In this document: one piece after another, positions 57,158 to 64,000 of the stretch
How the letters are laid out: each line of letters begins with the position of its first letter
Position numbering within the stretch: the first letter of the stretch is position 1
Source of the DNA: Streptomyces griseosporeus
GTDB lineage: Bacteria > Actinomycetota > Actinomycetes > Streptomycetales > Streptomycetaceae
DNA length: 64,000 bases
NCBI RefSeq assembly: GCF_014656055.1
Contig: NZ_BNBR01000007.1
Coordinates: 62,001 to 126,000, forward strand
Reading direction: 5' to 3'
Translations under genes and position numbers: made by a program
The notes under the pieces: model-generated
What the model was told of the DNA's origin: nothing
Seen by the model: only the letters and a program-made list of their open reading frames with translations
The model's database searches: none

Positions 57158-58312
57158 GTGGTGAACCTGGAGCTGAGCGAGGAGCAGGCCGCCGTACGGC
57201 AGCTCGCCCGGGACTTCGTGGAGCGCGAGATCGCTCCGCACGTGATCGCCTGGGACCGGGCGGAGGAGGTCGACCGGTCGATCGTGAAGAAGCTCGGCGA
57301 GGTCGGCTTCCTCGGGCTGACCATCGACGAGGAGTACGGCGGCTCGGGCGGCGACCACCTCGCCTACTGCCTGGTCACGGAGGAACTGGGCCGCGGCGAC
57401 TCCTCGGTGCGCGGCATCGTCTCGGTCTCCCTGGGCTTGGTCGCCAAGACGATCGCGGCCTGGGGGAACGAGGAGCAGAAGCGGCGCTGGCTGCCCGGCC
57501 TGACCGCGGGCGAGCTGGTCGGCTGCTTCGGGCTGACCGAGCCGGGCACCGGCTCGGACGCCGGCAACCTCGCCACCCGGGCCGTACGCGACGGGGACGA
57601 CTACGTCATCAACGGCAGCAAGATGTTCATCACCAACGGCACCTGGGCCGACGTGGTGCTGCTCTTCGCCCGCTCCACCGACGCGCCCGGCCACCGCGGG
57701 GTCTCCGCCTTCCTGGTGCCGACCGACACCCCCGGGCTGAGCCGCCGTACCGTGCACGGCAAGCTCGGCCTGCGCGGCCAGGCCACGGCCGAGCTGGTGC
57801 TGGAGGACGTCCGCGTCCCCGCCTCCGCGATGCTGGGGGAGGAGGGCCGGGGCTTCAAGGTCGCCATGTCGGCCCTCGCCAAGGGGCGGATGTCGGTCGC
57901 CGCGGGCTGCGTCGGCATCGCCCAGGCCGCGCTGGACGCGGCCGTGCGGTACGCGGGGGAGCGCGAGCAGTTCGGCAGGACCATCGCCCACCACCAGCTG
58001 GTGCAGGAGCTGATCAGCGACATAGCCGTCGACGTGGACGCCGCCCGCCTGCTCACCTGGCGCGTCGCCGACCTCGTCGACCGCGGGCTGCCCTTCGCCG
58101 TGGAGTCCTCCAAGGCCAAGCTGTTCGCCTCCGAGGCCGCCGTGCGCGCCGCGAACAACGCGCTGCAGGTGTACGGCGGTTACGGCTACATCGACGAGTA
58201 CCCGGCGGGCAAGCTGCTGCGGGACGCCCGGGTGATGACCCTGTACGAGGGCACCAGCCAGATCCAGAAGCTGGTCATCGGGCGGGCGCTGACGGGGGTG
58301 TCGGCGTTCTGA
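57158..58312 (+). CDS. Acyl-CoA dehydrogenase
   Basis: 384 aa, usual length. VNLELSEEQAAVRQLARDFV start, GCFGLTEPGTGSDAGNLATR (FAD/substrate loop), FITNGTWADVVLLFAR, RAANNALQVYGGYGYIDEYP and LYEGTSQIQKLVIGRAL with catalytic Glu364. FAD-dependent alpha,beta-dehydrogenation of acyl-CoA. GTG 57158, or 57161. Controlled, by position and operator, by the divergent TetR. Confidence 0.94.
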   Translation: MVNLELSEEQAAVRQLARDFVEREIAPHVIAWDRAEEVDRSIVKKLGEVGFLGLTIDEEYGGSGGDHLAYCLVTEELGRGDSSVRGIVSVSLGLVAKTIAAWGNEEQKRRWLPGLTAGELVGCFGLTEPGTGSDAGNLATRAVRDGDDYVINGSKMFITNGTWADVVLLFARSTDAPGHRGVSAFLVPTDTPGLSRRTVHGKLGLRGQATAELVLEDVRVPASAMLGEEGRGFKVAMSALAKGRMSVAAGCVGIAQAALDAAVRYAGEREQFGRTIAHHQLVQELISDIAVDVDAARLLTWRVADLVDRGLPFAVESSKAKLFASEAAVRAANNALQVYGGYGYIDEYPAGKLLRDARVMTLYEGTSQIQKLVIGRALTGVSAF

Positions 58313-58371
58313 GTACCTTCTGAGTACGCGGACGGATGTGTCGCGCCTCACTCCCGCGCAGGCTGGGGCGC

Positions 58372-58659
58372 ATGAGTGACACACCGGTCAAGCAGCAGAG
58401 CACGGCCGCCTTCTACGGCCAGGCCGTCGCGTCCTTCGCCGTGGCCATGGCGGCCACCGCCGTCGGGATCTTCCGGCTGAACGCGGACGCCTGGGTCCGC
58501 GGCTTCCTCGCCATCGCCGTCCTGTACCTCGTCACCTCCGCCTTCACCCTCGCCAAGGTCATCCGCGACCGGCAGGAGGCCGGGCAGATCGTCAGCCGGG
58601 TGGACCAGGCACGACTGGAGAAGCTGCTCGCGGAGCATGATCCCTTCGAGAAGCTGTGA
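58372..58659 (+). CDS. YiaA/YiaB two-helix membrane protein
   Basis: 95 aa. Two helices (AVASFAVAMAATAVGIFRL and RGFLAIAVLYLVTSAFTLAK) joined by a short NADAW turn, then TLAKVIRDRQEAGQIVSRVD: the YiaAB domain pattern. Membrane protein of unknown function. Start ATG 58372. Confidence 0.85.
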   Translation: MSDTPVKQQSTAAFYGQAVASFAVAMAATAVGIFRLNADAWVRGFLAIAVLYLVTSAFTLAKVIRDRQEAGQIVSRVDQARLEKLLAEHDPFEKL

Positions 58660-58702
58660 GCGCACGGGGCGGCGGTTCGTCATCTCCGCCCCGGTCGGTG
58701 CT

Positions 58703-58718
58703 CTAAGCAACCGCTCAC
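58703..58718. promoter_or_regulatory. TetR-type operator upstream of the TetR gene at 58768
   Basis: CTAAGCAACCGCTCAC shares the left arm CTAAGCAAC and GCT core with the palindrome at 59911-59926. 49 bp before the TetR start. Confidence 0.65.
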
Positions 58719-58767
58719 CTTCGGCGGTATGGTGGGGTCTCCTGTCACCGAGAGAGGCGAAGAAGTG

Positions 58768-59391
58768 ATGACTACGGCGGAGGAGACGGCCGGCGGCGAG
58801 AAGCAGCCGTGGGCCGAGGTCACCCCTGACGCGGCCCGGCGCCTGCTGGTCGCCGCCGTGGAGGCCTTCGCCGAGCGCGGCTACCACGCCACCACCACCC
58901 GCGACATCGCGGGTCGCGCCGGTATGAGCCCGGCCGCGCTCTACATCCACTACAAGACCAAGGAAGAGCTGCTCCACCGGATCAGCCGCATCGGCCACGA
59001 GAAGGCCCTCGACATCCTGCGGACCGCCGCCCGGCGCGACGGCACGCCCAGCGAGCGGCTCGCGGACGCGGTCAGCTCCTTCGTCCGCTGGCACGCCGGC
59101 GGGCGTACGACCGCACGGGTGGTCCAGTACGAGCTGGACTCCCTCGGGCCCGACGCCCGCGCCGAGATCCTCGCGCTGCGCCGGCAGTGCGACGCGGAGG
59201 TGCGGGGGATCATCGAGGAGGGCGTGGCGGCCGGCGAGTTCGACGTGCTGGACGTCAAGGGCACGACGCTGGCGGTGCTCTCGCTCTGCATCGACGTGGC
59301 GCGCTGGTTCAACGTGGACGGGCCGTGGACGCCGGACGAGGTCGGCGCGCTCTATGCCGACCTCGTGCTGCGCATGGTGGGCGTGAAGTGA
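58768..59391 (+). CDS. TetR family regulator, next to MaoC-like dehydratase
   Basis: 207 aa. DAARRLLVAAVEAFAERGYH, ATTTRDIAGRAGMSPAALYI, HYKTKEELLHRISRIGHEKA; C-terminal TetR_C_33-like domain with ARVVQYELDSLGPDARAEIL. ATG 58768; GTG 58765 is possible. The stop is 8 bp from the convergent MaoC gene stop. Shared operator-like sites before this gene and before the MaoC gene point to control of both. Confidence 0.9.
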   Translation: MTTAEETAGGEKQPWAEVTPDAARRLLVAAVEAFAERGYHATTTRDIAGRAGMSPAALYIHYKTKEELLHRISRIGHEKALDILRTAARRDGTPSERLADAVSSFVRWHAGGRTTARVVQYELDSLGPDARAEILALRRQCDAEVRGIIEEGVAAGEFDVLDVKGTTLAVLSLCIDVARWFNVDGPWTPDEVGALYADLVLRMVGVK

Positions 59392-59398
59392 CAGGGGA

Positions 59399-59860
59399 TC
59401 AGAGGTAGTACCGGGCGACCGACTCCGCCACGCACACCGGCTTGTCGCCGCCCTCGCGTTCGACCGTGAAGGCCGTCGTCACCTGGAGGCCGCCGGGGAC
59501 GTCGTCGACGCCGGTGATCGTGGCGGTGGCGCGCAGGCGCGAGCCCACCGGGACCGGGGCGGGGAAGCGGACCTTGTTCGTGCCGTAGTTGACGCCCATC
59601 TTCACGCCCTCGACGGCGATGAGCTGCGGGCCGAAGAGCGGGAGCAGGGACAGGGTGAGGTAGCCGTGCGCGATGGTCGTCTTGAACGGGCCCGCGGCGG
59701 CCTTCTCCGGGTCCACGTGGATCCACTGGTGGTCGCCGGTGGCCTCGGCGAACAGGTCGATCCGCTTCTGGTCGATCTCCAGCCAGTCGGTGTAGCCCAG
59801 CTGCTCGCCCACCGCCGCCTTCAGTTCGTCGGCGGACGTGAAGATCCTCGGCTCTGCCAT
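59399..59860 (-). CDS. MaoC-like dehydratase (hot-dog fold)
   Basis: 153 aa. Hydratase 2 motif LFAEATGDHQWIHVDPEKAA with Asp43 and His48, then KTTIAHGYLTLSLLP and TNKVRFPAPVPVGSRLRATA: typical R-specific enoyl-CoA hydratase/NodN-like protein. Hydrates trans-2-enoyl-CoA in fatty acid or polyketide-type pathways; fits with the nearby acyl-CoA dehydrogenase. ATG 59860 with GAGAGG upstream. Confidence 0.9.
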   Translation of the reverse strand: MAEPRIFTSADELKAAVGEQLGYTDWLEIDQKRIDLFAEATGDHQWIHVDPEKAAAGPFKTTIAHGYLTLSLLPLFGPQLIAVEGVKMGVNYGTNKVRFPAPVPVGSRLRATATITGVDDVPGGLQVTTAFTVEREGGDKPVCVAESVARYYL

Positions 59861-59910
59861 GGTCCCGGCCTCTCGTGTGCTGTCTGATCTGGTCACGTCT
59901 GGTCACGTGT

Positions 59911-59926
59911 CTAAGCAACTGCTTAG
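59911..59926. promoter_or_regulatory. TetR-type operator between the MaoC-like gene and soxR
   Basis: CTAAGCAACTGCTTAG: perfect 7-bp arms with a 2-bp spacer, 51 bp upstream of the MaoC-like gene start and 68 bp before the soxR GTG. Same family as the site at 58703. Confidence 0.8.
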
Positions 59927-59993
59927 CATGGTCGGCCGGGGGGCGCCTGTCAACGGACCCGGGCGGCTGTGGGGGGTGGGTAGTCTTCGAGGA

Positions 59994-60458
59994 GTGCCCA
60001 GCATTCCCGAGAAGGTCCATGAGCTCACGGTCGGCCAGCTCGCCGCGCGCAGCGGGGCGGCGGTGTCCGCGCTGCACTTCTACGAGGCCAAGGGGCTGAT
60101 CAGCAGCCGCCGTACGGCGGGCAATCAGCGCCGGTACAGCCGGGACACGCTGCGGCGGGTGGCGTTCGTGCGGGCCGCCCAGCGGGTCGGGATCCCGCTG
60201 GCGACGATCCGGGAGGCGCTGGCGGAACTGCCGGAGGAGCGGACGCCCACGCGGGAGGACTGGGCGCGGCTGTCGGAGAAGTGGCGGTCGGAACTGGACG
60301 AGCGGATCCGGCAGCTGAACCGGCTCCGGGACCATCTGACCGACTGCATCGGCTGCGGGTGTCTGTCGCTGGACTCGTGCGTCCTGTCGAACCCGGACGA
60401 CACGTTCGGGGACCGGTTGACGGGGTCGCGCCTGATGGCGGAACGGGCGCGGCCGTAG
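59994..60458 (+). CDS. soxR: Redox-sensing transcriptional activator SoxR
   Basis: 154 aa. MerR-type winged helix (ELTVGQLAARSGAAVSALHF, YEAKGLISSRRTAGNQRRYS), dimerisation helix, then the [2Fe-2S] ligands Cys118, Cys121, Cys123 and Cys129 (CIGCGCLSLDSC), exactly the SoxR CX2CXCX5C spacing. In streptomycetes SoxR responds to redox-active secondary metabolites such as actinorhodin rather than superoxide. GTG 59994 with GAGG immediately upstream; the S. coelicolor protein is slightly longer in my memory. A soxS gene is absent, as expected. Confidence 0.95.
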   Translation: MPSIPEKVHELTVGQLAARSGAAVSALHFYEAKGLISSRRTAGNQRRYSRDTLRRVAFVRAAQRVGIPLATIREALAELPEERTPTREDWARLSEKWRSELDERIRQLNRLRDHLTDCIGCGCLSLDSCVLSNPDDTFGDRLTGSRLMAERARP

Positions 60459-60474
60459 TGCCGGGTGCGGGTGG

Positions 60475-60526
60475 GTGGGTGGTTGCTCGCGCAGTTCCCC
60501 GCGCCCCTGAATGCCTGCGGCGGCCC
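60475..60526 (+). repeat. Interspersed intergenic repeat, copy B
   Basis: 52 bp identical to 4310-4361, same strand. Here it lies 17 bp after the soxR stop. Confidence 0.85.
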
Positions 60527-60720
60527 GTTGCGGTTGCGTTGTGGCGTGCGTAGCGCCTGCGGCCGGTTTGTGAGTCGGGGCCGCGCCGGGGGGTATCCGT
60601 CCTCGGTGCGCCGCTGGGTACGGTCAAATTCGTGCCGCTTCTTTCCGGCGCCCGCTGCGGGCGGACACCCCCCGACACGTCCCCTCCCCGCCGTCGGCGG
60701 CTCTCCCACTCAGCCCACGC

Positions 60721-60828
60721 AGCTGCGGGCAGCCGCACCGCTGGGCCGGCGCCCACCCTGCAGCGGCCGTCAGTCCGCCTAGCTGCGGGCAGTCGTGCCG
60801 CTGGGGCGGCACGGGTGGGCGCAGCGGC
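60721..60828. repeat. Two 60-bp-spaced GC-rich intergenic repeat units
   Basis: AGCTGCGGGCAG begins at 60721 and 60781; both are followed by a CCGCTGGG core and a further diverging GC-rich arm ending near GCAGCGG. The second unit (CCGCTGGGGCGGC) can fold. Confidence 0.7.
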
Positions 60829-60917
60829 ACCCCGTCAGCGCCGGGCCGCGCGACCCACCCCCGGCCAGCAGTGGCGCCCGGCGCCGAGCCCGCCTAGGTG
60901 GGCGCAGCCGACCCCGC

Positions 60918-61988
60918 TCACTCGTACTCCGTGCCGCCCTTCCGCGTGACGTACGCCGGGCTCACCGCCTTGGCGATGGCTCGGCCGCCCGTCACCTCGC
61001 TGTAGCGCTCCACCGTGGGCCGTATCACCACGCCCTCCCGCAGATGCAGCGACCGCCCGGACACCGTCTCCCGACCGTCGGCCAGCGACAGCACGTGCTC
61101 CGCGTCGTACGGCCCCTCCCACAGACGTGGGACCAACGGCAGCTCACCGTCCAGGAGTTCCGCCGCGTCCAGCCACCGCACCGCGCCCCCGATCTCCGCG
61201 GACACATCGAACACGGCGTACCCCAGCCGGTCGTCCCGGCGCCCGTCCGCGCCGTACGACAGGTCCTGGACGCCCGCCCCGTACACCTCGCCGAAGACGC
61301 CGACCCGCCGGGCGCCCAGACGGCGGGCGAGGCGGGCCGCGGCCTCGGCCACGCCGTGCTGCCGTACCGCCCGCCAGTACAGGTTCCGCGCGTCCTCCTT
61401 CAGCGCGAGCGACTTCGCACCGAAGCCCTTGGACGACACGTACACCCGGTCCTCGTCGGCGACGTACGTCAGCAGGCACGCCGAGCCGTGCAGCTTCTCC
61501 GTCAGGACCACAGCCTCGCCCGGCGCGAAGATCCCCGGAAACCGCTGGATGTTCTCGATGTCGACCCAGGGGAGCAGATCCGCGGCCGGCTCCACGTCGC
61601 CGTTCATCATGGGCGGGACCGGGGGGACCCACTTGGTGATGCCGAGCCGCTCGGAGAAGTCCGTGCCCGCCAGGGCCGCCTGCCTCAGATCGACGTCCGC
61701 CAGTGCCTTCGGGCGGCACACGATGCCCTGCGAGAGCTCGCCGCGCAGCCGCACCGCCTTCACCCGGTCCGAGCGGCCGCCCGCCAGGCGTCCGGTCAGG
61801 CCCAGTTCCTCGATCAGCTCCGGCGGCAGCACCGCCTGCTCGGGGATGTACACGGCCGCGTCACCCGTGCGGTACGCGCCCTTCGCCACGACGGCCCGGT
61901 ACAGGCCCACCTGGGCCAGTTCGAGCGCGTCGGCGTCGGGATGCTCGTGGACGGTCAGGAACTCGGCGGTGACGCGGAGCGTCGACAT
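60918..61988 (-). CDS. ATP-dependent RNA ligase (DraRnl/Rnl5-like)
   Basis: 356 aa. N-terminal OB-like domain (TAEFLTVHEHPDADALELAQ, VYIPEQAVLPPEL), then the nucleotidyltransferase domain: motif I TEKLHGSACLL with Lys165, RVYVSSKGFGAKSLALKE, VGVFGEVYGAGVQDLSYG (motif III/IIIa), REGVVIRPT (motif IV) and AIAKAVSPAYVTRKGG (motif V lysines). Order and N-terminal domain resemble the Deinococcus DRB0094 RNA ligase, which seals 3'-OH/5'-PO4 nicks. Possible role in RNA repair after damage. ATG 61988. Confidence 0.88.
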   Translation of the reverse strand: MSTLRVTAEFLTVHEHPDADALELAQVGLYRAVVAKGAYRTGDAAVYIPEQAVLPPELIEELGLTGRLAGGRSDRVKAVRLRGELSQGIVCRPKALADVDLRQAALAGTDFSERLGITKWVPPVPPMMNGDVEPAADLLPWVDIENIQRFPGIFAPGEAVVLTEKLHGSACLLTYVADEDRVYVSSKGFGAKSLALKEDARNLYWRAVRQHGVAEAAARLARRLGARRVGVFGEVYGAGVQDLSYGADGRRDDRLGYAVFDVSAEIGGAVRWLDAAELLDGELPLVPRLWEGPYDAEHVLSLADGRETVSGRSLHLREGVVIRPTVERYSEVTGGRAIAKAVSPAYVTRKGGTEYE

Positions 61989-62061
61989 CTCAACTCCTCC
62001 TGAGAGGTGGGCGTTTGCTTGTCATCGCCTTTCACTGTCCGGACGGCAAAGCGGTGGAGCG

Positions 62062-62076
62062 AGCGGTTTAACCGCT
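62062..62076. promoter_or_regulatory. 15-bp perfect palindrome between RNA ligase and hypothetical gene
   Basis: AGCGGTTTAACCGCT, perfect 7-bp arms around a central T, 74 bp from the ligase start and 66 bp from the divergent gene start. Candidate shared operator. Confidence 0.6.
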
Positions 62077-62141
62077 GCTAGAGTCGCGATCTTCGGCCGG
62101 CGGTGACGCCGTGCGCGGAGTCACGACGGGAGTCTTCTCCC

Positions 62142-62864
62142 ATGCTGTCGACCGCTCTCGCGGACATCGACGCGGTGTTCGCCGGATGGGCCAGCCCGCA
62201 CGAGACCGGCTGCGGCCGGTGCCACACCCCCGAGGAGACGGCCTGCCTGCGCACGCCTGACACGCCTGTGCCGCCGGAGGTCCTGAGCCGGTTCGTCTTC
62301 GAGGTGGCCGATCACTTCACCGACCACGCCGCGTCGATGCGCCGCCTGCTGCCCCAGGCCGCCCGCGCGATGGCCGAGGGCACCCTCGTCGGGGTCGGCT
62401 GGGGCGTACACGGCCTCGTCCTCCTCGACTGGCGGTCCTGGCCGGCCGAACAGGCCGCGGCCGTCGACGCCTTCCTGCGGGCCTGGTGGCAGGACGCGCT
62501 GGCCGTCCCCGAGCCGCTCTATCCGGTCGAGGACGTCTTCGAGACCTGCGCCACGATCGCCCGGAGTGTTGCTCCCTTCCTGGGTGCCTGGGCTCCCGGG
62601 CCGGCCGCCGACGCGCACCTCGTCCGCTGTGCCCGGATGTGGCTGGACGACCTGCTGTCCGACGCCTCGCCGTTCGACTGGTGGTACAGCGACGTCGAGG
62701 ACCGGGCCGTCGCCGAGCTGCGTGCCTGGCTGACCGGGCCCGGTGCGGCCCGGCTGCGCGCCGCGGGCGCCGAGGACCTGGCGATCCGCGCCGCACTGGT
62801 CGCCTTGCCCTATGACGAGCGCTGGGCGCATCCGTACTGGGACACCGCCTCCGCCACCAACTGA
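62142..62864 (+). CDS. Conserved-looking soluble protein, unknown function
   Basis: 240 aa. No signal or membrane helix. HETGCGRCHTPEETACLRTP at residues 18-37 holds three Cys and two His and may bind zinc. Trp-rich middle (LDWRSWPAEQAAAVDAFLRA and WWQDAL), a helical C-terminal half with WLDDLLSDASPFDWWYSDVE. I do not recognise the family. ATG 62142 with GGGAG upstream. Divergent from the RNA ligase, sharing a palindromic region; the 3' end overlaps the next convergent gene by 55 bp. Confidence 0.75.
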   Translation: MLSTALADIDAVFAGWASPHETGCGRCHTPEETACLRTPDTPVPPEVLSRFVFEVADHFTDHAASMRRLLPQAARAMAEGTLVGVGWGVHGLVLLDWRSWPAEQAAAVDAFLRAWWQDALAVPEPLYPVEDVFETCATIARSVAPFLGAWAPGPAADAHLVRCARMWLDDLLSDASPFDWWYSDVEDRAVAELRAWLTGPGAARLRAAGAEDLAIRAALVALPYDERWAHPYWDTASATN

Positions 62865-63535
62865 GCATTGGACGCCGCCTGTCCGCCGTCCGGCAGGAAC
62901 AGGGTGTCCTCCAGGCCGATGCGGGTCGCCAGGCCCAGGCGCGCCGCGAGGCCGAGGACCGGCCAGGCGCCGCCGTCCTGGCCGTGCAGGAGGACCGGGC
63001 GGCCGTGGCGGGCCAGTGACGCGAGGAGGGCGCGGGCGGTGTCGGGCGCCGTGTCCGGGTCGGGGTCCGTCACCTCCGCCAGGACGCGCAGCACCTGCCC
63101 GGCCAGAGGGGAGCGGGCGAAGCGTGCCGCGCCGTCCGTGCCCGACCAGATGCCGGCCTCGACCCCCACCCCGCGCTCCAGCAGGGCCGCGGCCACCTCC
63201 TCCGCGCCCGGCTCGTGCCAGTTGACCGAGGCGTGGTCGGGCAGGGTCGTCCAGCTGCGGACGCGGGCCACACGGGCCGACGCCTCCGGTTCCGTCCAGG
63301 CGCCCGTCGTGACGCCGACGGGGACCGTCACCCGGGCCCGTATCGCCTCCAGGACCGGGGTCACCACCCGGGGGGAGAGCGAGTCACGGCCGCACGGGGT
63401 CTTCGGGTGGACGTGGATGTCCGTGGCCCCGGCCGCCACCGCCTCGGCCGCGGCGGTGGCCAGCGCGTCCGGGGTGAGCGGGATCCGGGCGCCGTCGGTC
63501 GCGTCGCGTTCGCCGTTGAGACACACCTGCACCAT
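62810..63535 (-). CDS. BKACE family protein (DUF849, 3-keto-5-aminohexanoate cleavage-like)
   Basis: 241 aa TIM barrel. VQVCLNGERDATDGARIPLT at the start; GATDIHVHPKTPCGRDSLSP contains the His-x-His zinc ligands; HASVNWHEPGAEEVAAALLE and VEAGIWSGTDGAARFARSPL, PVLLHGQDGGAWPVLGLAAR follow. Family members cleave beta-keto acids with acetyl-CoA. It is shorter than typical members (about 270-300 aa), so activity is uncertain. ATG 63535. Overlaps the convergent gene by 55 bp. Confidence 0.78.
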   Translation of the reverse strand: MVQVCLNGERDATDGARIPLTPDALATAAAEAVAAGATDIHVHPKTPCGRDSLSPRVVTPVLEAIRARVTVPVGVTTGAWTEPEASARVARVRSWTTLPDHASVNWHEPGAEEVAAALLERGVGVEAGIWSGTDGAARFARSPLAGQVLRVLAEVTDPDPDTAPDTARALLASLARHGRPVLLHGQDGGAWPVLGLAARLGLATRIGLEDTLFLPDGGQAASNAQLVAEAVSQYGCAQRSS

Positions 63536-63615
63536 GTCCCGATGGTGCCAGGCGCCACTGACAACGGCCCGCGGGCCGAAGGGGGGTGCGGCATCCCCGG
63601 CGCACCCCCGTCGCG

Positions 63616-64000
63616 CTAGGCCGACACCAGCTGCCTGGCCCGCCTGGACCGGGCCAGGGACTCGGGCGTGAGCACGGGGGCGGGCACCAGGATCCCGCAG
63701 TCCGCGCAGACCGGGCCCGAGGACGGCTCGTGGTCCAGGTCGTACCTCCAGGTCAGTCGGGTGCCGTCGCAGACCGGGCAGGCCGAGCCCGGCTCGCGCT
63801 CCAGCGCCGCGATCAGCCGGCGCAGCACCTCCGCCAGCGGTTCGTGCGGGTGCCGCCGCGGGTCGTCGCACCAGGCGACGCCGAAACCGCCCCAGGTCAT
63901 TCGGTGCCAGTCGTCCACGCTGCCCGGCCGGCGCAGCCCGTCGTGCTTCTCCTTCTTGCGCCGCTCGGCGAACTCGACCTCATAGGCCAGCCACACCGAC
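63616..64000 (-). CDS. Zinc-ribbon protein, 5' end at or beyond the window edge
   Basis: At least 127 aa. CPVCDGTRLTWRYD followed by GPVCADCGILVP gives a CxxC...CxxC zinc ribbon near residues 73-102. A basic N-terminal portion has VEFAERRKKEKHDGLRRPGS and WHRMTWGGFGVAWCDDPRRH. A GTG at 63996 could be the start, but the frame stays open to the edge. No recognised family; the ribbon suggests nucleic-acid or protein binding. Confidence 0.6.
   Translation of the reverse strand, partial: SVWLAYEVEFAERRKKEKHDGLRRPGSVDDWHRMTWGGFGVAWCDDPRRHPHEPLAEVLRRLIAALEREPGSACPVCDGTRLTWRYDLDHEPSSGPVCADCGILVPAPVLTPESLARSRRARQLVSA

Larger units (their letters stand above)
60459..60917. other. 459-bp non-coding repeat mosaic
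   Basis: No gene supported. Contains the 52-bp interspersed repeat copy B, then a GTATCCGTCCTCGGTGCGCC segment I also recall as recurrent in Streptomyces, then two AGCTGCGGGCAG units 60 bp apart. Behaves like a landing site for dispersed intergenic elements between soxR and the convergent RNA ligase gene. Confidence 0.7.

Noticed and set aside
60721-60828. A tRNA or small structured RNA in the soxR-ligase gap
   Set aside because: GC-rich foldable repeats are present but no cloverleaf, anticodon arm or CCA-type end could be read.
1-64000. Mobile island, prophage or secondary metabolite cluster
   Set aside because: No transposase, integrase, phage structural gene, att-like tRNA end, polyketide or peptide synthetase is visible, and composition looks uniform apart from short AT-richer promoters.

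Overview
The window is a very GC-rich, densely coded chromosome segment typical of Streptomyces: GTG and TTG starts, four-base stop/start overlaps, tandem streptogrisin-type proteases, a sortase-E style LAETG signal, a SoxR with a CX2CXCX5C cluster, and a leucine TTA codon that I found in frame in only one gene. From memory, the gene order resembles the S. coelicolor region from dnaE2 (about SCO1739) down to soxR (SCO1697); this was not checked by alignment. I see no tRNA, rRNA, CRISPR, insertion sequence or prophage, so this reads as core or sub-core chromosome rather than an island.

Layout. 1-4.2 kb: the tail of a polar amino-acid ABC ATPase, a flavin monooxygenase of the luciferase-like class whose barrel is interrupted by elastin-like repeats, a DUF1684 protein, and two streptogrisins. 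4.4-10 kb: a membrane protein, then a LexA-box-preceded dnaE2 overlapping a Y-family polymerase homologue that has lost its catalytic acids (an ImuB-like pair). 10-17 kb: secreted lipase, wall-anchored lytic polysaccharide monooxygenase, acetyltransferases, a 44-residue protein, a methyltransferase behind a duplicated DNA-damage-promoter-like motif, DUF402, GntR, DUF72 and an AAA ATPase. 17-26 kb: an exopolysaccharide locus (GH39-like hydrolase, a flippase fused to a multi-pass enzyme, polysaccharide deacetylase, two GT2 enzymes). 26-29 kb: SGNH esterase and a Ser/Thr kinase with an extracellular sensor domain. 29-35 kb: a SigK/RskA-like sigma/anti-sigma pair divergent from DUF4331, TPR and His-rich NicO genes, the best candidate for an undescribed system. 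35-44 kb: CoA transferase, DrrAB-like exporter with divergent TetR, an orphan type ISP specificity-domain protein, hmgA with a GntR regulator, a lipoprotein with TetR. 45-54.5 kb: molybdopterin oxidoreductase, CitMHS transporter, MFS, sugar-type ABC ATPase, aldehyde and alcohol dehydrogenases. 54.6-60.5 kb: EamA/ArsR, TetR/acyl-CoA dehydrogenase, YiaAB protein, TetR/MaoC, soxR. 60.5-64 kb: an intergenic repeat mosaic, an ATP-dependent RNA ligase and three less characterised genes.

Regulatory logic visible in the DNA: a LexA box in front of dnaE2; one 19-bp palindrome family in front of both the aldehyde dehydrogenase and the acyl-CoA dehydrogenase/TetR pair; a second TetR operator family shared by the TetR gene at 58.8 kb and the MaoC gene; a perfect 17-bp palindrome between drrAB and its TetR. 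Several convergent gene pairs share hairpins that contain the stop codons, and three gene ends carry short tandem duplications that include the stop codon.
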